Notes: generated by a model from the letters alone, not told the origin. 64,000 nucleotides of DNA from Chitinophaga caeni (GCF_002557795.1 NZ_CP023777.1:186001-250000); one strand, 5' to 3'. Positions 10,401 to 19,209 are shown, numbered from the stretch's first letter. Program-made: numbers and translations.

Positions 10401-10557
10401 GGTCAGCCACACCGTTTCCTGGATAGGTGACCTGCGCTTTCGCTGAAAATGTTGCCATCAATAATCCCATGAACCCAAGCTTGAATAAAAATCTCGCGGA
10501 GCGCTTACGCAGCGGGTTGTAGCGGGATTTTTCCAAAGCGGAAATTCCTGTTGTCAT
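7474..10557 (-). CDS. Secreted two-domain amidohydrolase, about 1000 residues
   Basis: This 1027-residue protein has a long N-region signal peptide (hydrophobic core about 25-40, ending AKA-Q) and two amidohydrolase domains in tandem. The first (about 50-450) has lost the metal ligands: FIDIYSDYG (112-120) stands where FIDxHxH is expected. Between them is a beta-rich insert with LxGxIGKNNWSG (about 455-560). The second (about 580-980) keeps GIIDEHSH (His642, His644) and the late Asp in AINSDDAEM. The substrate is unknown; peptide-like or cyclic amides are usual for this superfamily. It is the first gene of a two-gene operon with 6173-7459. Proteins with this architecture are common in Bacteroidota. 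Confidence 0.9.
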   Translation of the reverse strand: MTTGISALEKSRYNPLRKRSARFLFKLGFMGLLMATFSAKAQVTYPGNGVADPSQACYAFTHATIVKDADSKLNDATLIIREGKIVAVGSSVNIPKDAVVIDCKGKFIYPSFIDIYSDYGTPDASRGASGYHGNPQFISNTPGAYGWNQAIRSQVNAVNEFTVDAKKAGSLRAQGFGSVLTHIEDGIARGTGTFVTLADERENKVILKEKASAHYSFDKGSSTQNYPSSLMGAIALLRQSYLDAQWYKTKPAKEGVNLSLQAWNDIQQYPQIFDAGDKWNVLRAVKIGNEFGVQYIIKAGGNEYQRIPEMRATKATFILPLDYPAAMDIEDPNDARFVALSDMKHWELAPTEAGAFEKAKIPFCLTAADLKDVKSFMGNLRKAMKYGLSEKAALEALTKTPANVLKVYDQVGSLDAGKVANFLLTSGPIFDESTVIFQNWVQGNKYELHDLGWKDLRGTYTLTVGSKTYRVELKGAASKPSLAVLSADTLSGKIDLNGQLAQLVVPVTKDKKEQLRLSGVIGKNNWSGNGVDEAGNPVLWTMTFSQAYTPKEKKEKEETAPSLSKINYPFTGYGWETMPTEQDILIKNATVWTSEADGVLENTDVLVKNGKISRIGKNLPAGNARVIDGTGKHLTAGIIDEHSHIAVTRGVNEGTQSVTSEVRIADVLNPDDINIYRQLSGGVTTSHILHGSANVIGGQTQLIKLRWGKNAEELKFANWDPFIKFALGENVKQSNWGERNTTRFPQTRMGVEQVLVDAFTRAQDYEKSGANKRRDLELEALVEILNKKRFITCHSYVQSEINMLMKVADRFHFTVNTFTHILEGYKVADKMKAHHAGASTFADWWAYKMEVTDAIPYNANIMQRVGLTVAINSDDAEMARRLNQEAAKSVKYGGMEEIAALEMVTINPAKLLHIDDRTGSIKVGKDADLVLWSDHPLSIYAKAEKTIVDGTVYFDRDYDQQLQARIAKERNALMQKILAEKKGGGPMKKASPTIDQLWHCEDDGGGHQRQLFDLEEQHAQSVTQSSY

Positions 10558-10758
10558 TGCGGTTTATTTTTTGTTGAACATAAATGATGATCGCATAAAG
10601 ATAGGCGCTCTTTACACGACTTAGATTTTGGCTATATTTTTCACGTCGATCGTGATAAATGATATTAATTGTTAAATTTAGCAAATCATTGATGCTATTT
10701 CGAGTTATTTCTGATAATTTTTACGAATGGCATTTAAACAGGATATTTAACTGAACTT

Positions 10759-11190
10759 ATGAAACAACTATTCACTTTCGCATTGGCTTTGGTAACCAGC
10801 CTGTTAATAATACAAACCCAAAATGCCCAGGCCCAAAAGAAGAATGCGGGGAAAAAGTCGCGCTGGACTGCCGAAGGTAAGGCCGATAAGATGGGTGATA
10901 AACTGGTGCGCGAATTACATCTCAGTAAAGAGCAAAGTAAACTCATCAATAATATTAATGAAGATATTTTCAAAAAATCCGATGCTGTAAAGAAAAACTC
11001 CCAGCTTTCTAAACGCGAACAGATGCAACAACTCAAAGCGCTCGATGAAGAAAGGAGCCAACGGTTTAAAGCAGTCCTCACACCTGAACAATATAAAAAA
11101 TGGAATGATTGGGATTTGAAAAAGAAGGAATCGCTCGAATCGAAGATGGATAAAAAGCAGGAGCGACGGGGAAAGGCGGAACGGTCTTAA
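10759..11190 (+). CDS. Small secreted Spy/CpxP-like protein
   Basis: This 143-residue protein has a signal peptide (MKQLFTFALALVTSLLII, cleavage near AQA-Q, about residue 25) and a mature part that is almost all charged helix. Two LTxxQ-like elements are visible, LHLSKEQSKLI and LTPEQYKKW, which in Spy/CpxP proteins mark the chaperone-like helical hairpin. The C-terminus is very basic. The call is by pattern only; the alternative is an unclassified helical periplasmic protein. It is divergent from the amidohydrolase operon and is followed directly by the tandem repeat array. Confidence 0.7.
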   Translation: MKQLFTFALALVTSLLIIQTQNAQAQKKNAGKKSRWTAEGKADKMGDKLVRELHLSKEQSKLINNINEDIFKKSDAVKKNSQLSKREQMQQLKALDEERSQRFKAVLTPEQYKKWNDWDLKKKESLESKMDKKQERRGKAERS

Positions 11191-11262
11191 GACTTCGAAG
11201 CTAGGGCATTTAAATCCTGTTCCGGATCTGCCATTTTATCTTGAAATTTCTTGGCCACAGCT

Positions 11263-12020
11263 GGTTCGAGCTTGGAAGCTCGGACTCCAGCCTCGAAAAA
11301 CATTCAATTGATAGAATATCTTGTTCGGCGGCATTTGGTATCCAACAATGGGATGTGCATGCTGCAAGGGGTAAGTTCTCGTTTCAGGGACAATTGTATT
11401 TTTCCTCAATTGTACGGAGGTCCGAGCTTGGAAGCTCGAACCAGCTTGGAACTTGGAAAAACATTCGATTGATAGAATATCTTGATCAGCGGCATTTGGT
11501 ATCCAACAATGGGACGTGCATGCTGCAAGGGGTAAGTAATCGTTTCAGGGACAATTGTATTTTTCCTCGATTGTACGGAGGTCCGAGCTTGGAAGCTCGA
11601 ACCAGCTTGGAACTTGAAGCTCGGACTCCAGCCTGGAAAAACATTCGATTGATAGAATATCTTGATCAGCGGCATTTGGTATCCAACAATGGGATGTGCA
11701 TGCTGCAAGGGGTAAGTAATCGTTTCAGGGACAATTGTATATTTCCTCAATTGTACGGTGGTCCGAGCTTGGAAGCTCGAACCGGCTTGGAACTTGGAAA
11801 AACATTCGATTGATAGAATATCTTGATCAGCGGCATTTGGTATCCAACAATGGGACGTGCATGCTGCAAGGGGTAAGTTCTCGTTTCAGGGACAATTGTA
11901 TATTTCCTCGATTGTACGGTGGTCCGAGCTTGGAAGCTCGAACCAGCTAGGAACTTGGAAGCTCGAACCGGCTTGGAACTTGGAAGCTCGAACCGGCTAG
12001 GAACGCGAACCAGCTAGGAA
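11263..12020. repeat. Four-copy tandem array of the palindrome-ended repeat family, locus 2
   Basis: Four near-identical copies have interiors starting (CATTCRATTGATAGAATATC) at about 11301, 11462, 11642 and 11803, so the period is 161, 180 and 161 bp; the longer step carries an extra 19 bp (AAGCTCGGACTCCAGCC). Each copy ends TCCGAGCTTGGAAGCTCGAACC. From 11945 to about 12020 the array decays into short fragments of GGAACTTGGAAGCTCGAACC. The interior is a diverged relative of locus 1 (shared TAGAATATC, TGTTCGGC, GCATT, AACAAT). Long open frames across it are repeat artefacts. Confidence 0.9.
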
Positions 12021-12091
12021 TTTGGAATCAGATTACTTATTTAACAAGTTATTACATATTTTTTAGAGCGAAGGAAATGATCCAATAACCT

Positions 12092-12193
12092 GATTTAGCG
12101 CGAGGGATAGTAGTGGAAAGCCCACAGGAACGACCGTAGGGAGTGACGAGGACTTGCAACGGATAGCCCGACCCGCAGGGGCGCGCCCAAATC
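12092..12193. repeat. Imperfectly palindromic structured repeat (about 102 bp)
   Basis: The outer ends pair (GATTTAGCGCGA with GGCGCGCCCAAATC). Two related internal blocks, GTGGAAAGCCC and ACGGATAGCCC, flank a variable centre. The base composition is much richer in GC than the surroundings. I recall similar elements with GGAAAGCCC and GGATAGCCC in many Bacteroidota genomes, but have not checked this. It ends 20 bp before the glycerate kinase start. Confidence 0.6.
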
Positions 12194-12213
12194 AACACTT
12201 CCAGATTTGCTAT

Positions 12214-13518
12214 ATGGACGATTACCGGAAACTGATACTTGAATTGTTTGAAGATGGCCTGAAAGCAGTACAGCCGGGAGAAATTATGCCCCAAACTATC
12301 TACAAGCAGGATGGGCAATGGAATATTGCGGGTAATCAATTCCCGGAACAGCAATCTTTTTATATTATAGGCGCGGGAAAAGCTGCTGCTATCATGGCCT
12401 TGGCCGTAGAAGACATCTTGGGAAACAAGATCGCAGGGGGATGCGTTATTACGCAGTTTCAGTCTAGTCGCACCCCTAAAAAAGTACGGGTGCTTTTAGG
12501 TGATCATCCTAAGCCGGGTGTACAAAGTTTAGCTGCCAGCAAGGACTTGATATCATACATTTCCACGGTACCAACTGGTGCCGTTGTAATATTTTTATTA
12601 TCCGGCGGCGCATCTTCTTTGATGGCAGATGTACCGGATGGCATTACTTTGGAAGAATTATCGACCACATTCGAAGCATTATTGCATAGCGGCGCTTCGA
12701 TCAACGAGATAAATATTGTTAGGAAACACCTTTCCAAGTTGAAGGGCGGGCAGTTAACGAAATTATTATCGCCGCGACAATGTATAACGCTGGCCATAAG
12801 CGATGTGCCCGGCGATGATCCGGCTATTATCGGTTCAGGTCCTAGTTTTCCTGCCGACAGTACTTTCGAAGATGCCTGGCAGGTATTGGAACGGTATAAA
12901 TTATTGACGGGGTTGCCTACATCCGTTATTGCTTATCTAAGAGCCGGGCTCAGCCGTCAAATCCCGGCATTGCCGGCGGCGGCGGATGCAATTTTTGAAA
13001 ATAGTTATTATAAAATAATTGCTACCAATAAAGATGTAATAGCCGCCATCCAGAAATCAGCAGCCCAACGAGGTTGGAATATTGGTGAATTACCTTTCCC
13101 GATCGGGGGCATTGCCAAAGATTTCGGCAAAAAATTGGCTGATTTTGCCAACCATTACCAAGGAAAAAGGCCGGCCTGCTTGGTAACGGGCGGTGAAAGT
13201 ACCGTAGAAGTCCGCGGAAACGGGAAAGGTGGGCGCAACCAAGAATTAGCTTTATCGGCCAGTATGTATCTCGACAATAATCGCCCGATCACGTTGCTGG
13301 CAGCCGGTACCGATGGGAAAGATGGGCCAACCGAAGCAGCGGGGGCGATCGTAGATCAAGAAAGTGCAAGCCGCTACCTTTCATTACAGCTCAAGCCCGG
13401 CGCTTACTTAAGTGACAACAATGCTTATCCTATCTTGGAACAAACAGGCCAATTAATCTTTACAGGTCCGACAGGTAATAACCTGATGGATATCGTCATC
13501 ATACTGGTAGCAAACTGA
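12214..13518 (+). CDS. Glycerate 2-kinase (GK-II, DUF4147/MOFRL)
   Basis: This 434-residue protein phosphorylates D-glycerate, probably at position 2, feeding lower glycolysis. The N-terminal DUF4147 domain carries GAGKAAAIMA and the segment FLLSGGASSLM. The C-terminal MOFRL domain carries LVTGGESTVEVRGNGKGGRNQELAL and AAGTDGKDGPTEAAGA. The start is ATG 12214 (MDDYRKLILELF); an upstream in-frame ATG at 12154 lies within the structured repeat and adds no family-like sequence. It sits 120 bp upstream of uxuA on the same strand, which suggests a role in sugar-acid catabolism. Confidence 0.92.
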   Translation: MDDYRKLILELFEDGLKAVQPGEIMPQTIYKQDGQWNIAGNQFPEQQSFYIIGAGKAAAIMALAVEDILGNKIAGGCVITQFQSSRTPKKVRVLLGDHPKPGVQSLAASKDLISYISTVPTGAVVIFLLSGGASSLMADVPDGITLEELSTTFEALLHSGASINEINIVRKHLSKLKGGQLTKLLSPRQCITLAISDVPGDDPAIIGSGPSFPADSTFEDAWQVLERYKLLTGLPTSVIAYLRAGLSRQIPALPAAADAIFENSYYKIIATNKDVIAAIQKSAAQRGWNIGELPFPIGGIAKDFGKKLADFANHYQGKRPACLVTGGESTVEVRGNGKGGRNQELALSASMYLDNNRPITLLAAGTDGKDGPTEAAGAIVDQESASRYLSLQLKPGAYLSDNNAYPILEQTGQLIFTGPTGNNLMDIVIILVAN

Positions 13519-13638
13519 TCAAAGTTGATATACAATTCTCCGTTGTTTGCCATACTTTCAAAATTCATAGATAATTCTGGGTCAAGTACTTGAAATTCTC
13601 CACATAGATTCTAATTTTGAGCAGCACAATACACGACT

Positions 13639-14814
13639 ATGATACAAATGGAACAAACTTGGCGCTGGTTTGGCCCCAATGATCCGGTAAGTTTACGAGA
13701 TATAAAGCAAGCGGGTGCCAAGGGTATCGTTACGGCTTTACATCATATTCCTAATGGCCAGGTATGGCCTGTGGATGAAATACAAAAACGTAAGAACATT
13801 ATCGAAGCGGCAGGTTTGCAATGGTCTGTAGTGGAAAGCATCCCGGTACATGAAGACATCAAGACGCAAAAAGGAAACTTCAAAACATATATCCAGCATT
13901 ACCAACAGTCGATCCGTAACCTCGCTAGTTGCGGTATCAAGATAGTTACGTACAATTTTATGCCGGTGCTGGATTGGACGAGAACGGACCTCGCTTATAC
14001 CTTAGCCGATGGTTCGAAGGCATTGCGTTTTGATAAAGCCGCGTTAGTGGCCTTTGATGTGTTCATGTTGCAAAGACCCGGGGCAGAGAAAGATTATACG
14101 GAAGAAGAGATATGGATTGCTAAAGAACGCTTCGACAGTATGAGCGATGAAGACAAAAAATTGTTGCAGCGCAATATTATTGCAGGCTTGCCGGGTTCGG
14201 AAGAAACGTTTACGCTGGAGCTATTCCAATCTGCTTTAGATAAATACCAAGATATAGATGCCGTGAAACTAAAGTTGCACCTTTTCTATTTCTTGCAGCA
14301 GATCGTTCCGGTAGCGGAAGAAGTAGGCGTAAAGTTAGCCATTCACCCGGATGATCCGCCTTTCCCGATCTTCGGACTGCCCAGGATCGTAAGTACCGAA
14401 CAAGATGCCAAAGAGTTGCTGGCAACGGCGCCTTCAGCATCCAACGGGCTTTGCTTTTGCACAGGTTCATACGGCGTTAGGGCCGACAATGACCTGGTGG
14501 GAATGATAGAAAGGTTGGGATCCCATATCCATTTTATCCACCTGAGAAGTACGAAAAGAGATGCGCAAGGCAACTTCTACGAAGCCGATCATCTTGATGG
14601 AGATGTGGATATGTACGCGGTCATCAAAGCATTGCTCCAAACTATGCAATCGCGTAACACCAGTTTGCCGATGCGGCCAGACCACGGTCACCAGATGCTA
14701 GACGATCTACAAAAAAATACAAACCCCGGATATAGCGCGATCGGTAGGTTGAGGGGACTGGCAGAACTGCGGGGGTTGGAATTGGGAATTGTTCGCAATA
14801 TGATGGAAGGGTAA
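13639..14814 (+). CDS. uxuA: Mannonate dehydratase
   Basis: This 391-residue enzyme dehydrates D-mannonate to 2-keto-3-deoxygluconate in glucuronate breakdown. The N-terminus [28 protein letters not shown] is highly characteristic and matches the E. coli protein nearly residue for residue in its first part. Metal-site regions include [18 protein letters not shown], the Cys/Gly-rich [22 protein letters not shown] and the late RPDHGHQ. ATG 13639 is listed, but ATG 13648 (three codons later) gives the family-standard start. No uxuB or kdgK is adjacent; the glycerate kinase is its only likely partner here. Confidence 0.94.
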   Translation: MIQMEQTWRWFGPNDPVSLRDIKQAGAKGIVTALHHIPNGQVWPVDEIQKRKNIIEAAGLQWSVVESIPVHEDIKTQKGNFKTYIQHYQQSIRNLASCGIKIVTYNFMPVLDWTRTDLAYTLADGSKALRFDKAALVAFDVFMLQRPGAEKDYTEEEIWIAKERFDSMSDEDKKLLQRNIIAGLPGSEETFTLELFQSALDKYQDIDAVKLKLHLFYFLQQIVPVAEEVGVKLAIHPDDPPFPIFGLPRIVSTEQDAKELLATAPSASNGLCFCTGSYGVRADNDLVGMIERLGSHIHFIHLRSTKRDAQGNFYEADHLDGDVDMYAVIKALLQTMQSRNTSLPMRPDHGHQMLDDLQKNTNPGYSAIGRLRGLAELRGLELGIVRNMMEG

Positions 14815-14900
14815 TGAAACCTGGTAAAAATAAATGTGTTCATGCAGGCATTTGAAACCTGGTTTTTCGTGTTTGGACCATTGAATTTTATCTCCTTGCT

Positions 14901-15050
14901 GGTTCGAGCTTCCGAGCTAGGATCAACGCACCATTGAGGACATTTATAATTTTGTCGAAACCGATGAGGAATGCACTTCTTGCAGCATAAACGGCCATTT
15001 GTTGGACTTGAATGAAAGTTTCGGGCACCCCTGGCTTGGAAGCTCGAACC
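14901..15050. repeat. Diverged single copy of the palindrome-ended repeat family, locus 3
   Basis: The left end is GGTTCGAGCTTCCGAGCT and the right end GGCTTGGAAGCTCGAACC, forming inverted termini. The interior runs in reverse relative to locus 2: its reverse complement reads TCCAACAAATGGC, ATGCTGCAAG and TCCTCAATGG, each matching the array. The following bases (GATTTTTGGACATTCTGGCAA) match the flank seen after locus 1 copies. Confidence 0.75.
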
Positions 15051-15121
15051 AGCAAGATTTTTGGACATTCTGGCAAATATTCAAAAAAACGATAAAAGCA
15101 TTTCTCAAATAATGCTGCCGG

Positions 15122-15161
15122 AAAAAAATTTCCCCGGCGCATCCAGTGCACCGGGGAAATT
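15122..15161 (-). terminator. Terminator of the efflux operon
   Basis: A perfect 11-bp inverted repeat AATTTCCCCGG (15127-15137) and CCGGGGAAATT (15151-15161) lies 33 bp beyond the tolC-family stop. On the minus strand it runs into seven U residues. Confidence 0.85.
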
Positions 15162-15193
15162 AAAACACAATACAAATTCATCTTAGCATGATC

Positions 15194-16486
15194 CTATTCT
15201 TTCCAAAACTTATCGCCGGCCAAATGTAACAGCTCCAAACTAGATATTGATAACTGGTATTGGTATTGAATTCTTGACAATTGCGCTTCCAGAAGCGAAG
15301 TTTGTGCATTCTGCAAATCGAGGTAAGTAACTACCCCTAATTTGTAACGGGTTTTGGCTAGTTGTAATGCCCTCTCAGCTTGTTGCACCAAGGTTTCGGA
15401 AGTAGTCAGTTTCTTTTGATTCGCGATGATATCCGCATTTTGTTGACTTACATCCTGCCTTAATTTATCATTTACATCTTGCGTATTATACTTAGCAATT
15501 TCTAATTGGTGAGATGCGATACTTTCCTGCAATTTCAACTTCTTCCCGTTATAGATCGGGATGTTTAAGGTAACCCCGGCGCTGTAATTAAACTTGGGCG
15601 TACTTACATCCGGCAGGTAACCGTTTTTAAACCCGGTACCCGCATCGAGGAATAAAGAAGGACTAAATTGAGTTTTAGCCGCCTTCAGTTGAAGGTCTGC
15701 AACTTTTTCTTTTTCCAATGCAGTTTTGAGCGAAGCATTTTCACCGAAAGCGTCTAACGCGGTGTTTGGATCGGTGTTAGCCGGCCAGTTGAAATCATTG
15801 GAGATGCTTTCTCCCCCGTAAGTTACACCGGTCAAATAAGTCAATAAAGCCTGTTGTTTCTGTAATTGATTCTCGTACTCGATTTTCCTGTTCCTGTAAT
15901 TTTCCAATTTCACCTTGGTGTTCAACAAATCTAAGTCGATCGCATCCCCATGTTTCAACTTGTTAGAAACCATGGTTTCCGTTTCTTCTAACAACTTGAT
16001 ATTAGCATCCTGCACGTCGATTTCTTTATTCAAGAAAGCGATATTCAAATACACGTTGGCAACCTGGTAAGCTAAGATCTCTTTCGCTTCCTCGGTTTGC
16101 ATGGTTAATAAATCTTTTTGCGCTTGCGATTGCTGGATGTCGCTTTTACTTTTACCGAAATCGAGCAATAGCTGCCTACCGGAAATGCCCACGTTCATAT
16201 TTTCGGCGGGGAAGGGTTGGAAAACCGCATCACCCAAATCGATTTTCGGAACGGGGTAAAGGTGTGTATAAGTGGCGTTACCGTTAATTTCCGGGAGCCT
16301 GTTTGCCTTGCTGATGGCGGTCCTGTCGCCCGCGATCATCTGCTGTGCTTTCAGGGATTTGATCTGGGCATAATGCTCAAAACTTTTCTGCACCAGGTCT
16401 TGCAAAGAGCCCGGTACATCCTGTGCATAAGATGGCTGTAAATAAGCCAAGCCTAATGCTAACCCTATAAAAAATATCTTTTTCAT
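15194..16486 (-). CDS. TolC-family outer membrane efflux protein
   Basis: This 430-residue protein has a signal peptide (cleavage near SYA-Q, residue 21) and two OEP-type repeats of long helices and beta segments, with the typical periplasmic coiled coils (LLKAAKTQFSPSLFLDAG, RALQLAKTRYKLGVVTYLDLQNAQ). It forms the outer-membrane channel of a tripartite pump. It is the third gene of an operon behind the membrane-fusion and MFS genes, 29 bp after the latter, and a terminator follows. Confidence 0.93.
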   Translation of the reverse strand: MKKIFFIGLALGLAYLQPSYAQDVPGSLQDLVQKSFEHYAQIKSLKAQQMIAGDRTAISKANRLPEINGNATYTHLYPVPKIDLGDAVFQPFPAENMNVGISGRQLLLDFGKSKSDIQQSQAQKDLLTMQTEEAKEILAYQVANVYLNIAFLNKEIDVQDANIKLLEETETMVSNKLKHGDAIDLDLLNTKVKLENYRNRKIEYENQLQKQQALLTYLTGVTYGGESISNDFNWPANTDPNTALDAFGENASLKTALEKEKVADLQLKAAKTQFSPSLFLDAGTGFKNGYLPDVSTPKFNYSAGVTLNIPIYNGKKLKLQESIASHQLEIAKYNTQDVNDKLRQDVSQQNADIIANQKKLTTSETLVQQAERALQLAKTRYKLGVVTYLDLQNAQTSLLEAQLSRIQYQYQLSISSLELLHLAGDKFWKE

Positions 16487-16515
16487 ATAATTAAATCTCT
16501 TTTGTTATGGAAGCC

Positions 16516-18108
16516 TTAGTGCGCATGTTCTGCCGCCTCTTTCATGGCTTCGGTACTCATACTGCGTTTTTTCACGAAGAACATCAACGGTAAGACGCAT
16601 AGGAAAAATATTCCCACGATCCTGAATGCATCCAGGTAAGTCAATACGTAAGCCTGCTTGGTTACGATTCCGTCTAACAGGTGCAAGGCCGTTTCGTGTG
16701 CTTTACCCGGATCAACCCCTTTAGAAATCATACCACCGGCGAGTTGCGATAACTTTTCAGTGGCAATTGGATTGTCGCTATTAGCATATTGCAACATCTG
16801 CACGCGGTGTGCAGAATATTGACGGGATACATACGTATTCATCATCGCGATACCGAATGCACCACCTAATTGACGCATCATGTTATTGATAGCGATACCT
16901 TGCGGCATTTCCATCGGCGTAAGCCCGGAAACGGCCTGGTTGGTCAATGGTACGCTCAGCATGGCGGCACCTACCCCCCTTAGCAACAGCGGCACAAAGA
17001 AAAAGGCAACACCCGCTTCAGGGCTGGCGGTTGACATCCAGAAACAGAAAAATGAAAAGATCATGAAGCCTGCCGTAATCAAATACTTGGGTGGCACCCC
17101 TTTACTCATGGCCTTACCTACTAACGGCATCATTACGGCTGCCACCAAGGCGCCTGGTAATAATGATTCTCCCGTTAATATGGAAGTATATCCCATGATC
17201 TGCTGCATCCATACCGGGTACACGTACATCGAACAATAAATACCGAGCCCCATGATAAATGTCAGTACCGTGGTGATGGCCAGGGTCCGGTTATTGAGTA
17301 CCCGCAAGTTCACGGCGGGTTTATCAGTTTTAAGTTCCCACCAAATAAAGAGCACGAAAGAAACGACCGAGGTAATAGCTAATACCGTGATATGCTTTGC
17401 TGCAAACCAATCTTCGGATTGACCTTTTTCCAGGATATACTGTAAACAGCCGACCCAGAGGATCAGCAAGAATATCCCTATATAATCAATTTTAATCTTC
17501 TTACGATCTATGTTGTACTCGTGCGCCTGCTTATCGATAAAATTATAGACCAGGAAAGCCGCGATGACACCTACCGGTACGTTAATATCGAAGATCAATG
17601 ACCAGTGGAAGGATTCTACGATATAACCACCCAGGGTAGGACCCACGGTAGGGCCGATAATGACACCCATACCGAAGATAGCTGCCGCGGTAGGGCGTTC
17701 GTATATTTCGAAAGTATCGAAGAGGATCGATTGGGAAGTAGATAGCAAAGCACCACCACCAACACCCTGGATAAATCTCCAGATAACTAGTTCCCACAAT
17801 GTGTTGGAGTTCCCGCACATGAAGGAAGCGAAGGTAAAGATGATGATAGAAGTAAGGTAATAATTCTTACGCCCGAAATACGAAGCCAGGAAGCCCGTCA
17901 TCGGTATTACGATCACGTTGGCGATCGCGTAAGCCGTTACGATCCAGGAAGCATCTTCAATGGTGGCCCCGAGGTTACCGCTGATATTAGAAAGGGCCAC
18001 GTTCACGATGGTGGTATCGATCAGCTCCAACATGGTAGCCGAGATAACCGTGATAACGATGATCCATTTTTTTAATCCTTTCGGCTTTGGAGCGGCCAAA
18101 GTTTGCAT
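16516..18108 (-). CDS. DHA2-family MFS multidrug exporter (EmrB/QacA type)
   Basis: This 530-residue inner-membrane protein has about 14 predicted membrane segments. Family motifs are LDTTIVNVAL in TM1, the motif A-like FLASYFGRKNYY after TM2, and the motif C-like GVIIGPTVGPTLGGYI in TM5. It would use the proton gradient to export drugs or toxic organics through the partner fusion protein and TolC. Its start lies 4 bp after the stop of the EmrA-like gene, indicating tight coupling. The substrate is not predictable. Confidence 0.94.
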   Translation of the reverse strand: MQTLAAPKPKGLKKWIIVITVISATMLELIDTTIVNVALSNISGNLGATIEDASWIVTAYAIANVIVIPMTGFLASYFGRKNYYLTSIIIFTFASFMCGNSNTLWELVIWRFIQGVGGGALLSTSQSILFDTFEIYERPTAAAIFGMGVIIGPTVGPTLGGYIVESFHWSLIFDINVPVGVIAAFLVYNFIDKQAHEYNIDRKKIKIDYIGIFLLILWVGCLQYILEKGQSEDWFAAKHITVLAITSVVSFVLFIWWELKTDKPAVNLRVLNNRTLAITTVLTFIMGLGIYCSMYVYPVWMQQIMGYTSILTGESLLPGALVAAVMMPLVGKAMSKGVPPKYLITAGFMIFSFFCFWMSTASPEAGVAFFFVPLLLRGVGAAMLSVPLTNQAVSGLTPMEMPQGIAINNMMRQLGGAFGIAMMNTYVSRQYSAHRVQMLQYANSDNPIATEKLSQLAGGMISKGVDPGKAHETALHLLDGIVTKQAYVLTYLDAFRIVGIFFLCVLPLMFFVKKRSMSTEAMKEAAEHAH

Positions 18109-18112
18109 ACAA

Positions 18113-19156
18113 TTAATATTTTAAGGCAACGAAAACACTCAAACCGGAGCGTAATTTATCCAGGTATTGATCAACATTGTCGATAGCGATCTTTACAGGG
18201 ACACGTTGCACGATTTTCACAAAATTACCCGTAGCATTATCGGGAGGGAGGAGGGAAAACTTAGCGCCGGTTGCGCGGGAAATATCCGTTACATGACCGG
18301 TAAGTTTCAGACCGGGATAGCTATCGATCTCTATTTCGGCTTCTTGACCGATGGAGATATTATCCAACTGGGTTTCTTTGAAGTTTGCCACGATATAGAA
18401 ACCGTTATTATCTACGATGGTAAAGAGGCTTTGTCCCGCCTGGACATATTGCCCGGTTTCCAACATTTTTCTACCGATTTTACCGCTGATATTACCAGTG
18501 ATATGCGTGTAAGTCAGTTTCAGTTTCGCTTGCTCCACGGCAGCTTCCTTGCTGGCCACGATAGCCTCGGCTTGTTTCACCTTGGTAGCAGCCACTTCGA
18601 TACCGGAGCGGGCCAGGTCAACTTGATCCAAAGAGGCTTGGTATTGCTTATCATTCGTCAAGCTCATAGCCTTGGTATCGTCTAGTTGACGGTTGGTAAT
18701 GGCCTGATCATCAAACAAGCTCTGGTCGCGTTTCAGATCGGCGGTTGATTTGTTTTTCTTTACTAAAGCTACCTGCGCATTGGTTTGCGCTACTTTGAGG
18801 TTAGCGACCGTGTTGGCCTGGTTCGCTTTGGCAGAAAGCAAGTCAGCATGGGCTTGCTGAAGATCGGCTTCCGCTTGTTGTAATGCGATTTTATATTCCG
18901 TATCGTCAATTACTAACAGGGTATCACCAGCCTTCACCGTACCATAATCTTGAACATTCAATGCTTTCACATAACCGGACACCCTGGAAATTACCGGGGC
19001 GGCATGCCCTTCAACCTGGGCATTATCGGTGGTTTCATGATGACGAGCATACATCCATTCCTTGATTCCAAATGCAGCTCCACCAATTACAATTAATACG
19101 AAGATGATCCGTACTACCAGTTTCCCCTTGCGAGGATTTTGATGTGTCGTTTCCAT
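18113..19156 (-). CDS. HlyD/EmrA-family membrane fusion protein
   Basis: This 347-residue protein has one N-terminal membrane anchor (about residues 15-33), a biotinyl-lipoyl-like segment (VSGYVKALNVQDYGTVKAGDTLLVIDD), a long coiled-coil hairpin (about 90-210) and a closing beta barrel (GQYVQAGQSLFTIVDNN). It links the MFS pump to the outer-membrane channel. I chose ATG 19156; upstream in-frame codons run across the promoter and operator and give an implausible extension. A perfect promoter places the transcript start about 15 bp upstream. It is divergent from and probably repressed by the MarR gene at 19320. Confidence 0.92.
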   Translation of the reverse strand: METTHQNPRKGKLVVRIIFVLIVIGGAAFGIKEWMYARHHETTDNAQVEGHAAPVISRVSGYVKALNVQDYGTVKAGDTLLVIDDTEYKIALQQAEADLQQAHADLLSAKANQANTVANLKVAQTNAQVALVKKNKSTADLKRDQSLFDDQAITNRQLDDTKAMSLTNDKQYQASLDQVDLARSGIEVAATKVKQAEAIVASKEAAVEQAKLKLTYTHITGNISGKIGRKMLETGQYVQAGQSLFTIVDNNGFYIVANFKETQLDNISIGQEAEIEIDSYPGLKLTGHVTDISRATGAKFSLLPPDNATGNFVKIVQRVPVKIAIDNVDQYLDKLRSGLSVFVALKY

Positions 19157-19177
19157 GTTTATGTTTAATTTCGAGGG

Positions 19178-19209
19178 CAAAGGTAAACTAGGTTTACTAT
19201 AAAGACAAA
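19178..19209 (-). promoter_or_regulatory. Promoter of the emrA-emrB-tolC-type operon
   Basis: Reading on the minus strand: TTTG (19209-19206), 20 bp, TACCTTTG (19185-19178). Both elements fit the Bacteroidota consensus exactly, and the ATG is about 20 bp downstream of the -7 element. Confidence 0.75.

Noticed and set aside
11241..11950. Overlapping open frames on both strands across the tandem array, up to 190 codons
   Set aside because: They arise because the repeat period leaves frames open and they reuse the same translated block; there is no start context and both strands are open at once. They are repeat artefacts.
11263..12020. CRISPR array
   Set aside because: The repeated units are 160-180 bp and nearly identical throughout, with no short repeats alternating with unique spacers and no cas genes.
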